Source: Planctomycetota bacterium
GTDB taxonomy: Bacteria; Planctomycetota; Planctomycetia; Isosphaerales; Isosphaeraceae
Direction of reading: 5' to 3'
Assembly: GCA_021778575.1 (NCBI GenBank)
Contig: JAJYCH010000348.1
Span: forward strand, 1-5,734
Length of the DNA stretch: 5,734 nucleotides
Shown piece by piece: positions 1 to 5,630 of the stretch; position 1 is the stretch's first letter; each line of letters opens with the position of its first letter. A program made the position numbers and the translations under genes. A model generated the notes under the pieces. The model saw only the letters and a program-made list of their open reading frames with translations, had not been told where the DNA came from and ran no database searches.

Positions 1-549
1 CAGCAGGTCAGCCACGCGGATCAGGTCCTCGGGCTTCTTTGATCGCTTGGCCAGGTGGGCGGCGTAGCTCAGGATTTGCTTCAGTTCCTTGTCGGGGCCG
101 TTGCGAGCCTTGATGCACTCGGCCAGGAAGATGTACATCCAGGCCTCCGCTTCCTTGCTGTGATGCTTGAGGAACCCCTTGAGAACGGCCTCGGCGACGT
201 CGTATTTCTTGAGCTTGAGGAAGTCGGTCACAGTCAGCAAGAGCTGCTTTTCGGCCTCGCGCGGCTCCTCGAACTTTTGCTTGGCGAAGAAATCATCCCA
301 GTATTTGAACACATTCACCGGAGCTGCGGCCGCGGCGGGTGCCGCTGGTGGCGCGGCGGCCTTGTTTGTCCCCTTCGCCGCCGGGACGGCCGCTTTGTTG
401 GTCGACGACTTGACAGTTGGCTCATCACCGGGCTTCTGAGCCCCCTTCGAAACAGCACCAGGGCCGGTCGCTGGAGAAGCGACGCGGCCCTGGTTGTTAG
501 CGCCCGAGTTGGGGGTCGGGGGGGTCTGGTTAAGACCGTTTATCTGCTT
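1..549 (-). CDS. C-terminal continuation (-1 frame) of the exported STN protein; TPR-like, runs off the window
   Basis: This frame is open from the A9 run to the window edge (183 codons) and reads like protein. It has a Lys/Asn/Pro/Gly-rich linker, an Ala/Pro-rich hinge around 316-360, then amphipathic helices with pieces such as VFKYWDDFFAKQKF, KKYDVAEAVLKGFLK and EAWMYIFLAECIKA. The helix pairs resemble TPR-like regions I recall from planctomycete proteins; that match is from memory. The frame has no ATG, GTG or TTG between the STN-domain region and a GTG at 316-318, which lies inside the hinge and has no Shine-Dalgarno sequence. The linker before that GTG is already coding-like, so an independent gene start is unlikely. 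I infer that it is joined to the upstream frame (540-2171) by a -1 shift or an added A at 548-556. Alternatives are a pseudogenising indel, a sequencing error, or a separate gene with an unrecognised start. Confidence 0.72.
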
Positions 550-2171
550 TTTTTTTCCTCGAACGTCGAGCCGCCGGGAAGCGTGGCCGGGTCCTGGGGC
601 GGGACGGACATCATGCCGCCCATGCCGCCCATACCACCACCCATGCCGCCCATACCACCACCCATGCCACCGCCCATACCGCCACCACCCATACCGCCCA
701 TACCACCACCACCCATACCGCCTCGACCGCCACCACCGCCACCGGCACCCATGAGTGAGAGCGGGATCAAGGCAAGGTCGGCAACCTGGTAGACGCGAAT
801 TTCGGTTGGCTGGTCGTCGGTCTCGGTCGAGGTGATCGTCAGCAGGCCGTCTTTGACCGTGTAGGTCAGGCCGAGCTGCTTCAGCAAGAGACGGAGGGTC
901 GTCTTCAAGGGGATGCCTTCGAGGTCGATCGTCACCGTCGAGGCTTCGGTCTTGTCAGCGTCCTGAAGCCCCTGGGGATCGATGTAGATCGGAATGCCCG
1001 TGGGCAGTCCGGCTGTCTCGTCCTGGGTGGCGTCCTGGATGTACTTCTTGATATCGGCCAGCGGGGTCTCGGCGGCGAACTTCATCGCGATCGGCTGCTT
1101 GAGCTTGTTCAGGATCGCCTTGGTCTTCTCGTCACGGTCGAACAGGTAGTCGGCATCGCCGTAGCGAGCGATTCGCCGCTCCGACAGAGCCTGCCAGGCG
1201 CCTCGTTCGGGGTACTCGATGACGCGGGTGTCGGGGAAGGGGACCGACGAACGATCGACGTCGGCCCAGGTCAGCATCGCCCGATATTCTTTCAGGCGGT
1301 CGTACTGGATCGACTGGCTGTAGAAGCCAACCGTGTCCGACACGAACATGCCGGCCCAGGGAGACAGGTTTTGCGGGTCGAGGGCCCGGGCGGCCTGAGC
1401 CCGGAACCGAGCATCCACGAACGGTGCGCGGGTGGTGTCGATGTCGCCCAGACCACCGCTGGCGAGGACCCGGAAGATCCCTTCGGCGATCAGGCTATCG
1501 AACTCGGCCATCAGGGTGGAGGTCGTCTCCTGGTCGCGAACCAGTCGCTCGACAGCGCTGGCCCGAGCCGACTGGGAGGCGGCGATCCGGTACTTTTCGG
1601 CTTTTTCGAGAGCGGTCCGTTCTTCGAGCCGTTCGGTGGCCCCGATGAAGTTCCGCAGCTCGTTTTCGAGGAGCCGTCGCGAATCTTCGGGGATATTGTC
1701 GGACGACTGAACGACGGTCAGGGCATCACGCAGAGTGGCCAGCGCGGCTTCGGGATTCTGAGCGTTGGCCAGGTCGCGAGCGGCCTGCATCCGCTGGCGG
1801 ATGTCGGTCGTGAACGCCTGACGGGCGACGTCGGCCAGTTGGGCCTTCCGTTCGAGCGCGGTCGGTTCGGGAACTCCCGGAGCAGGCGGAGGGGTGACCG
1901 CCGGGTCCTGGAACGCGGCGAGCCGGACGTTCGAGACGCCGTCGAGCGCGGCCCTGGCTTCGCTATTCTTGGGATCGAGCTTCAAGGCATTCTTGAAGAA
2001 GGTCCGGGCATCGTTGGCCTTGCCCTGGGCAGCGGCCTGGCGGCCCAGGTTGACAAGCTGTTGTGCGAGCGTGCCGGAATCAGCGGCGTGGGCCGTGATC
2101 CCGCCGGACAGCAGAATGCCGCCCAACGTCAAGGACCCGACGCCTTTCCACAATCGCGCGGTTCGGGACAT
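540..2171 (-). CDS. Exported TPR / STN (secretin-N-like) domain protein with Gly-Met-rich tail
   Basis: This 543-residue protein starts at an ATG preceded by GGAGA (2181-2185, 9-nt spacer). Residues 1-30 form a signal peptide: basic SRTARLWK, a hydrophobic core and AHAA before the likely cleavage site. Residues about 34-70 fit a TPR helix pair, with GKANDARTFFKNALKLDP as its core. Residues about 100-240 are helical and charged. Residues about 360-450 look like an STN (secretin/TonB short N-terminal) domain: AETPLADIKKYI, then PIYIDP, VTIDLEGIPLKTTLRLLLKQ and YTVKDGLLTITS. RVYQVADLALIP follows, then a Gly/Met tract (475-520). No secretin beta-barrel is visible, so a pore role is not supported; a periplasmic or envelope scaffold role is inferred. 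The frame stops right after an A9 run, and the protein probably continues in the -1 frame. No exact function is known to me. Confidence 0.9.
   Translation of the reverse strand: MSRTARLWKGVGSLTLGGILLSGGITAHAADSGTLAQQLVNLGRQAAAQGKANDARTFFKNALKLDPKNSEARAALDGVSNVRLAAFQDPAVTPPPAPGVPEPTALERKAQLADVARQAFTTDIRQRMQAARDLANAQNPEAALATLRDALTVVQSSDNIPEDSRRLLENELRNFIGATERLEERTALEKAEKYRIAASQSARASAVERLVRDQETTSTLMAEFDSLIAEGIFRVLASGGLGDIDTTRAPFVDARFRAQAARALDPQNLSPWAGMFVSDTVGFYSQSIQYDRLKEYRAMLTWADVDRSSVPFPDTRVIEYPERGAWQALSERRIARYGDADYLFDRDEKTKAILNKLKQPIAMKFAAETPLADIKKYIQDATQDETAGLPTGIPIYIDPQGLQDADKTEASTVTIDLEGIPLKTTLRLLLKQLGLTYTVKDGLLTITSTETDDQPTEIRVYQVADLALIPLSLMGAGGGGGGRGGMGGGGMGGMGGGGMGGGMGGGMGGMGGGMGGMGGMMSVPPQDPATLPGGSTFEEKKSR
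548..556 (-). other. A9 homopolymer, candidate slippage or frameshift site
   Basis: The minus strand reads GAG GAA AAA AAA AGC AGA TAA in the frame of the upstream gene, giving nine consecutive A's and then a stop at 540-542. The run contains A_AAA_AAA, which fits the X_XXY_YYZ pattern for -1 tandem slippage. A -1 shift, or one extra A in the mRNA, gives AAG CAG ATA AAC and an open frame to the window edge. A run of nine A's is known to cause transcriptional slippage in Thermus dnaX, and A-rich heptamers drive -1 frameshifting in Escherichia coli dnaX. I checked no stimulatory stem-loop rigorously. AAA-AAA lysine pairs stand out in this GC-rich coding context. A sequencing indel in the homopolymer would look the same. 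Confidence 0.6.
612..749 (-). repeat. Low-complexity Gly/Met tract (GGM-type repeats)
   Basis: Residues 475-520 of the STN protein are almost only Gly and Met, in units GGM, GGGM and GGGGM, with a single Ala and a single Arg near the start. At DNA level it is an imperfect array; one 21-bp unit is exactly repeated at 621-641 and 642-662. The array can expand or contract by slippage in 3-nt steps without breaking the frame. Gly-rich tails after a VADL-type motif occur, from memory, in planctomycete secretin-like proteins. The role is unknown; a flexible or self-associating linker is an inference. Confidence 0.85.
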
Positions 2172-2228
2172 GATCGGGGATCTCCAGGATGGGACAAACC
2201 GGGCCGAGAAACGGCTCGGGCGCTAGAC

Positions 2229-2241
2229 GTTAAATCTTAAC
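2229..2241. promoter_or_regulatory. AT-rich palindrome upstream of the STN gene
   Basis: GTTAA-ATC-TTAAC is a perfect 5-bp-arm palindrome in an AT-rich island within GC-rich sequence, about 58 bases before the STN gene start. On the minus strand it includes TAAGAT, a possible -10 element, but no well-spaced -35 was found. It could be part of a promoter or a small operator. The evidence is position and composition only. Confidence 0.3.
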
Positions 2242-2273
2242 TTACTGGACCAGCTTCATCCGGGCAAGTCACC

Positions 2274-2439
2274 CGGAACGGATTGCGGGGTCGATCGGTA
2301 ATCCACTTAACGGCCTTCCGAACGTAGGGTCCGCTGTGCGGACCGTTGTCTTTGACGCGGGATCGAAGAGGACGGTCCGCACAGCGGACCCTACGGAGGC
2401 GAGCCAGAGCGAAAAACGGATCGACCTCGGAACGGATTG
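2274..2439. repeat. 12-bp direct repeat flanking the REPIN-like element
   Basis: CGGAACGGATTG occurs at 2274-2285 and again, in the same orientation, at 2428-2439. The inverted repeat at 2323-2395 sits between them, 37 and 32 bases from the two copies. The arrangement resembles a target-site duplication around a short insertion of about 142 bases. However, the inverted repeat does not abut the direct repeats, and REPINs are not known to duplicate their target, so chance or local duplication is also possible. Confidence 0.4.
2323..2395. repeat. REPIN-like element: two inverted REP hairpins with GTAG heads
   Basis: Bases 2323-2346 and 2372-2395 are perfect 24-bp reverse complements separated by 25 bases. 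Each arm is also a small hairpin: GGTCCGC, loop TGT, GCGGACC at 2328-2344, and GGTCCGC, loop ACA, GCGGACC at 2374-2390. The tetranucleotide GTAG lies directly 5' of the first hairpin (2324-2327), and its complement CTAC directly 3' of the second (2391-2394). GTAG plus a short GC-rich palindrome, doubled head to head, is the defining layout of REP/REPIN elements moved by RAYT (TnpA-REP) proteins. No RAYT gene is in the window, so it would be a non-autonomous copy. It could also fold as one long RNA stem. Confidence 0.75.
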
Positions 2440-2575
2440 GTCGGGCGCATCGACTTTCGAGACGACGCGTCGAGTCAGTCACTACAGTGGATTATGCCAC
2501 ACGTCGCGAGCCGCGCCGGCGAAACCCGTCCTCCCCGTCCCAGGCGAACCAAACCGGCGTCAATTCCGCTTTGTT

Positions 2576-2604
2576 TTGACAAGTTCGCTCAAGCGACCTA
2601 GGCC
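2576..2604 (+). promoter_or_regulatory. Possible sigma-70-like promoter for the small Arg-rich protein gene
   Basis: TTGACA (2576-2581) is a perfect -35 consensus in a TTGTTTTGACA context. Seventeen bases later comes TAGGCC (2599-2604), a poor match to TATAAT. It lies about 100 bases upstream of the ATG at 2706. The -35 box and spacing are good but the -10 is weak, so this is tentative. Confidence 0.3.
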
Positions 2605-2705
2605 TTGAGAGAAGCCCGGTGAATCGCAAGTCCGACACGAGTGTCTCTCGACGAATCGCGCGGAACCGTGACCGGATCGCTCGCGAATCCGAAGCAGGAG
2701 GGATC

Positions 2706-3104
2706 ATGTCCGACACGAATGAGACGCTGCCGGAATCGACAAAATTCGATTTTTCCGCCTACCCCGCGGACACATTATTTTACGACCGCCGATCCGGGCT
2801 CGAACGTCGGGACCGGATGGTCCCGCCGGTCGCCGAGGTCTTGCCCGCCAAGCCGATGGAACGTCGGGCGAAGAAGGAACGGCGGAGGCGGATCGATCCG
2901 ACCACCTTCGAGAAGCAGTATGCCGACGACGAGATCGAGTTCATGACCGCCATCCAGCAGTTCAAGACTCAATCCGGAAAATCCTTCCCGTCGCACGGCG
3001 ACGTCCTCCGGATCGCCGCGAGGCTCGGCTACCGGAAGAGTTACCTGGTGGATGACTTCGAGGATGAACTCTCGCGAGAAAGCGAACCCTGTTTGCCGAA
3101 CTGA
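2706..3104 (+). CDS. Conserved-looking small Arg-rich hypothetical protein (132 aa)
   Basis: I chose the ATG at 2706 because AGGAGG lies just before it (2696-2701, 4-nt spacer). A longer in-frame start at 2619 lacks such a site and would add an Arg-rich, non-conserved-looking leader. The protein has no signal peptide or membrane segment. An acidic N-terminus is followed by two Arg clusters, DRRSGLERRDR (27-37) and ERRAKKERRRRID (52-64). A C-terminal half (about 75-113) reads DDEIEFMTAIQQFK, then SFPSHGDVLRIAARLGYRK. That half looks like a compact helical, possibly helix-turn-helix-like domain, and I recall similar planctomycete hypothetical proteins. The basic clusters could bind nucleic acid; this is inference. 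It converges with the next gene, 21 bases apart, with no strong terminator hairpin seen between them. Confidence 0.83.
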   Translation: MSDTNETLPESTKFDFSAYPADTLFYDRRSGLERRDRMVPPVAEVLPAKPMERRAKKERRRRIDPTTFEKQYADDEIEFMTAIQQFKTQSGKSFPSHGDVLRIAARLGYRKSYLVDDFEDELSRESEPCLPN

Positions 3105-3125
3105 GCGAACCGGCCCGCTCGCCGA

Positions 3126-3716
3126 TCAGCGCGTCGCTTCGCGATCGGTTTCCGGCTCGGAGTCCGGGATCGGGAGAAACGAAGCCCAGGCGGACAGGGC
3201 TTGCCGGGTGAGCCGGACCGCCGAGCCGAGCCGGTTTTCGATCGAAGCCGTTTCGACCAGCCCCGTCGAGCGAGCCGATTCGATCTCCTCGACTGCCATT
3301 TCGTGATCGAAGCAGGCCGGTTCGGTTGCTTCGACCACCGATTCCGACGGCAAGCGCTCGACAATCGCCAGGGCAGGGGCTTCCGAGGCGACGGGCAGTT
3401 TGGCCTCGGTCGCGGCGAGGTCGGTCCGGAAGTCGGCGATGAGACCGTTCATCGCCATCTCGAAGGCCAGGTCGGAACGCATCAGGGCGATCTCATCGAC
3501 CAGCGGGTCGGCGGGTGTCGACGTTCCGGGCGTCGGTACGGAACTCTCCTGATCGGACCAGGCCCGTTTGAATTCGGTCCCGAATTGACAGACATCGTTC
3601 ATCCGAACACTCAGCCACCGGCTCCCGTTCTCGGTCCACGACTGAACCTGTTGACCGGTCGGAAGTTCCAGGCTCATCAGGGCTACCAGGCCCAGCAAGA
3701 AGACGCGGAGCGCCAT
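3126..3716 (-). CDS. Hypothetical exported or membrane-anchored protein (196 aa)
   Basis: The ATG at 3714-3716 is preferred over an in-frame GTG at 3737 because AAGGGGG sits 5 bases upstream of it. It then opens with MALRVFLLGLVALMSLELP, a short basic plus hydrophobic segment typical of a signal peptide or single N-terminal anchor. No clear AxA cleavage site is visible. The mature part is acidic and Ala/Glu-rich with a Pro/Ser/Thr linker (about 58-71), helix-like stretches at 72-105 and 138-182, and only two cysteines (43 and 135). No known domain is recognised. It is convergent with the Arg-rich gene and divergent from the dehydratase gene, from which it is separated by 255 bases. Function is unknown; coding status rests on length, export-like N-terminus and the ribosome site. 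Confidence 0.72.
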   Translation of the reverse strand: MALRVFLLGLVALMSLELPTGQQVQSWTENGSRWLSVRMNDVCQFGTEFKRAWSDQESSVPTPGTSTPADPLVDEIALMRSDLAFEMAMNGLIADFRTDLAATEAKLPVASEAPALAIVERLPSESVVEATEPACFDHEMAVEEIESARSTGLVETASIENRLGSAVRLTRQALSAWASFLPIPDSEPETDREATR

Positions 3717-3721
3717 CGCTG

Positions 3722-3728
3722 CCCCCTT
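3722..3728 (-). promoter_or_regulatory. Shine-Dalgarno that decides the start of the exported protein
   Basis: AAGGGGG on the minus strand lies 5 bases before the ATG at 3714-3716. It falls inside the coding sequence that the upstream GTG start (3737) would imply, which favours the ATG. Confidence 0.55.
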
Positions 3729-3892
3729 CAAGATCACGTGTCATTCGCCGTGGAAGAAACCAGAAATGGTATCGACTGGGTTGAGAAGGGTCTTTAGCGA
3801 CTCTGGGGCGCGATGAAGGAATGGGTAAGGATCTCGGACCAGGTGAACCCACGGGACTACGGGGTCAGTCACGACCAGGCGAGGGATTCGCG

Positions 3893-3920
3893 TTGTCGAA
3901 GGGAGCAAAATCCGTAGGAT
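3893..3920 (+). promoter_or_regulatory. Possible promoter of the 4,6-dehydratase gene
   Basis: TTGTCG (3893-3898) and TAGGAT (3915-3920) are separated by 16 bases; each matches its sigma-70 consensus hexamer at four of six positions. It lies about 50 bases upstream of the ATG at 3972, in the region divergent from the exported-protein gene. Planctomycete promoters are poorly defined, so this is tentative. Confidence 0.3.
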
Positions 3921-3971
3921 AACGCCGGTTGGGCCGGTTGGAGTTCTTGCGACGGTGGGAAGGATGATTCG

Positions 3972-4955
3972 ATGGGGAAGCGGGTCCTGGTGACGGGTGC
4001 GGGGGGGTTCATCGGTAGTCACCTCGTCGAACTTCTGGTTCGCGAGGGGCACGAGGTCCGGGCACTCGTCCGCTATAACGGCCGGGATGATCGCGGCCAT
4101 CTCGACCGACTTCCCGACGCGATCAAACAAGCCGTCGAGGTTCACCGAGGCGACTTGAAGGACCCCGAGGCGATCCGCCACGCGGTCGAAGGTCGGGCCT
4201 GGGTCTTCCACCTGGGAGCCTTGATCGCGATTCCGTACTCCTACCAGAATCCGCTCGACGTGGTGCAGACCAACGTGGTCGGAACCGCCCATGTTCTCGA
4301 CGCCGCTCGGGCGAACGCGAACCTGGAACGAGTGGTTTTGACCTCGACCTCGGAAGTTTACGGCACGGCTCAGTTCGTGCCGATCACCGAGTCGCACCCG
4401 CTCCGGGGGCAATCCCCTTATGCGGCGACCAAGATCGGCTCGGATGCCTTGGGCGAGAGCTACCACCGGGCGTTCGGCCTGCCGGTTTCGATTCTCCGAC
4501 CGTTCAACACGTTCGGCCCTCGCCAGTCGGCCCGGGCGATCATCCCGACCATTATCAGCCAGGCCCTGACCCGCCCGAGCATCAAGCTCGGCAGTCTCGA
4601 CCCCCGGCGCGACCTGACTTACGTCAAGGATACCGCGGCCGGCTTCCTCGCCATTGCGTCGACCGACGCGACGATTGGCCGGGTCGTCAACATCGGTCGG
4701 GGGGACGACCTGACGATCGGCGAGCTCGTCGCGAAGATCGCCGCTTTGATCGGCAAGCCGTTCGCGGTCGAAGCCGACCCGGTCCGGGTCCGCCCGGCGG
4801 CCAGCGAGGTCGGTCGGCTGCTGGCGGGAACCGACCTGGCTCAGGAACTGATGGGCTGGTCGCCGAAGTACTCGCTCGAAGCGGGGCTGCTGGAGACGAT
4901 TGACTGGGTTCGCGATAACCTTCACCTCTTCCGGGTCGATAGTTACGCGACCTGA
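3972..4955 (+). CDS. legB: LegB-type NAD-dependent nucleotide-sugar 4,6-dehydratase (extended SDR family)
   Basis: This 327-residue protein belongs to the extended short-chain dehydrogenase/epimerase family. The Rossmann NAD site is VLVTGAGGFIGSH (G9xxG12xxG15). The catalytic set is T126-S127-E128 in TSTSEVYG, plus Y150 and K154 in SPYAATKIG; Thr-Ser-Glu is the 4,6-dehydratase arrangement seen in GDP-mannose 4,6-dehydratases. HLGALIAIPYSY, RPFNTFGPRQSARAIIPTII and RRDLTYVKD closely resemble LegB, which makes the 4-keto-6-deoxy intermediate from UDP- or GDP-GlcNAc on the way to legionaminic acid or a related 6-deoxy amino sugar. It is cytosolic. The ATG follows AAGGA (3960-3964, 7-nt spacer), and the length is normal for the family. 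No legionaminic-acid partner genes are in the window, so the exact substrate is not proven. It ends 6 bases from the convergent Uma2 gene. Confidence 0.9.
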   Translation: MGKRVLVTGAGGFIGSHLVELLVREGHEVRALVRYNGRDDRGHLDRLPDAIKQAVEVHRGDLKDPEAIRHAVEGRAWVFHLGALIAIPYSYQNPLDVVQTNVVGTAHVLDAARANANLERVVLTSTSEVYGTAQFVPITESHPLRGQSPYAATKIGSDALGESYHRAFGLPVSILRPFNTFGPRQSARAIIPTIISQALTRPSIKLGSLDPRRDLTYVKDTAAGFLAIASTDATIGRVVNIGRGDDLTIGELVAKIAALIGKPFAVEADPVRVRPAASEVGRLLAGTDLAQELMGWSPKYSLEAGLLETIDWVRDNLHLFRVDSYAT

Positions 4956-4958
4956 GCC

Positions 4959-5062
4959 GGTTCAGACGTCCTCGCCATCCTCGAAAAGCTCGGCGAGCGA
5001 GAGCCGGAAGCCGGGGAGGAGTTCGGAGCCGTCGAGTTCGTCGGTGATCTTGAGCACCCGGA
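4959..5062. repeat. 104-bp perfect direct repeat, copy 1 (3' end of the Uma2 gene)
   Basis: Bases 4959-5062 are identical to 5631-5734, an offset of 672. The match starts three bases beyond the Uma2 stop codon and is cut by the window edge, so the true repeat may be longer. Perfect identity at synonymous positions means a very recent duplication, gene conversion, or an assembly duplication. Confidence 0.95.
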
Positions 5063-5531
5063 CCATTGACGGGGATTCGTGGACGTAGATCTGGCGGGTG
5101 ATCGGATAGATCACCCAGACGCCCCGGACTCCCGCCCGGAAGTATTCGTCAATCTTGCCGACCACCTCCTCGGCGGAATTGCTCGGACTGACGACCTCGA
5201 TCGCGAGATCGGGGATGACGTCCCAACCATCCTCGATGTTGATTTTTCGATCACGTGCCCATCTTTCGAAGGAGACAAAGGCCACATCCGGTCGTCGTTT
5301 GCGTCCGACTGACAGATGGATTTTGAACAGCATCTCCGAGACGACCCGTCCCAATCCATTTGTCCGGGCGAAATAGCCCAGTCTTTCGACCAGGATCGAT
5401 GCGACCCAGACCTGAAAATTCCCCATCGGCGGCTTCTCCACACGCTGGCCATTCACAATTTCGTAGAGAGAGCCACTTTCAAACACAGTTTCCTGCGTCG
5501 TCTCGGCCGGTAATGTGGTGGCCACGCTCAT
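4962..5531 (-). CDS. Uma2 family (DUF820) PD-(D/E)xK nuclease-like protein
   Basis: I chose the ATG at 5529-5531 (189 residues) because GGAGG lies 8 bases upstream. A longer in-frame start at 5618 lacks a ribosome site and adds a Pro/Arg-rich leader. Family hallmarks are YEIVNGQRVE (23-32), RRPDVAFVS (D82), DLAIEVVSPSN (E112), K126 in GKIDEYFRAGVRGVWVI, and the closing LPGFRLSLAELFE. D82, E112 and a migrated Lys fit the PD-(D/E)xK fold, and the length is typical. Uma2 proteins are predicted nucleases with mostly untested roles, and they are strongly expanded in planctomycetes and cyanobacteria. The gene is intact and convergent with legB. Its last 101 bases are repeated exactly at the right edge of the window, showing a tandem paralogue. 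Confidence 0.9.
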   Translation of the reverse strand: MSVATTLPAETTQETVFESGSLYEIVNGQRVEKPPMGNFQVWVASILVERLGYFARTNGLGRVVSEMLFKIHLSVGRKRRPDVAFVSFERWARDRKINIEDGWDVIPDLAIEVVSPSNSAEEVVGKIDEYFRAGVRGVWVIYPITRQIYVHESPSMVRVLKITDELDGSELLPGFRLSLAELFEDGEDV

Positions 5532-5539
5532 CGAAGTCG

Positions 5540-5544
5540 CCTCC
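5540..5544 (-). promoter_or_regulatory. Shine-Dalgarno of the Uma2 gene
   Basis: GGAGG on the minus strand, 8 bases before the ATG at 5529-5531. It supports the internal start over the longer frame that opens at 5618. Confidence 0.65.
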
Positions 5545-5630
5545 GGGAATGGAACATGCTCTCTGGGACAGGAGAATCTCGGTCGCTTGCCGGGACCGAT
5601 CTGGCGGGCGATCATCATGCGAGCTGTGCT

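Larger units (their letters stand above)
2172..2705. other. Divergent non-coding region with a REPIN-like element
   Basis: These 534 bases separate the minus-strand STN gene from the plus-strand small protein gene. Short open frames exist on both strands, but they run through the palindromes, resemble no protein I recognise and have no convincing ribosome sites. What can be seen is an AT-rich palindrome close to the STN gene, a REPIN-like inverted repeat in the middle, a 12-bp direct repeat on either side of it, and a possible promoter near 2576-2604. Both flanking genes must be transcribed outward from here. Confidence 0.75.

Noticed and set aside
548..556. T9 run on the plus strand as an intrinsic terminator
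   Set aside because: No plus-strand gene ends here, no GC-rich hairpin directly precedes the T run, and it lies inside minus-strand coding sequence.
612..749. Short tandem repeats as a CRISPR array or minisatellite outside genes
   Set aside because: The units keep codon phase and translate as Gly/Met repeats in the STN protein; there are no spacers.
55..792. 245-codon plus-strand open frame ending in long Pro/Met-rich repeats
   Set aside because: The proline repeats are the reverse complement of the Gly/Met tract, and the rest is opposite the TPR-like coding region.
1371..2240. 289-codon open frame on the plus strand opposite the STN gene
   Set aside because: It is the complement of a well-supported gene with signal peptide and STN domain; its Gly/Arg/Pro-rich composition is typical of a shadow.
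2237..2482. 81-codon minus-strand open frame in the divergent intergenic region
   Set aside because: It reads straight through both arms of the REPIN-like palindrome and has no ribosome site or recognisable motif.
3103..3120. GAGCG / CGCTC inverted repeat between two convergent genes as a bidirectional terminator
   Set aside because: The stem is only 5 bp with an 8-nt loop and there is no T tract on either side; this could be chance.
3741..4925. 394-codon open frame on the minus strand opposite the dehydratase gene
   Set aside because: It is antisense to a gene with clear family motifs, is dominated by Arg/Asp/Val as GC-rich shadow frames are, and has no recognisable domain.
5532..5618. Longer N-terminus for the Uma2 protein starting at 5618
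   Set aside because: The extension has no ribosome site and is not Uma2-like, while the ATG at 5531 has GGAGG at proper spacing.
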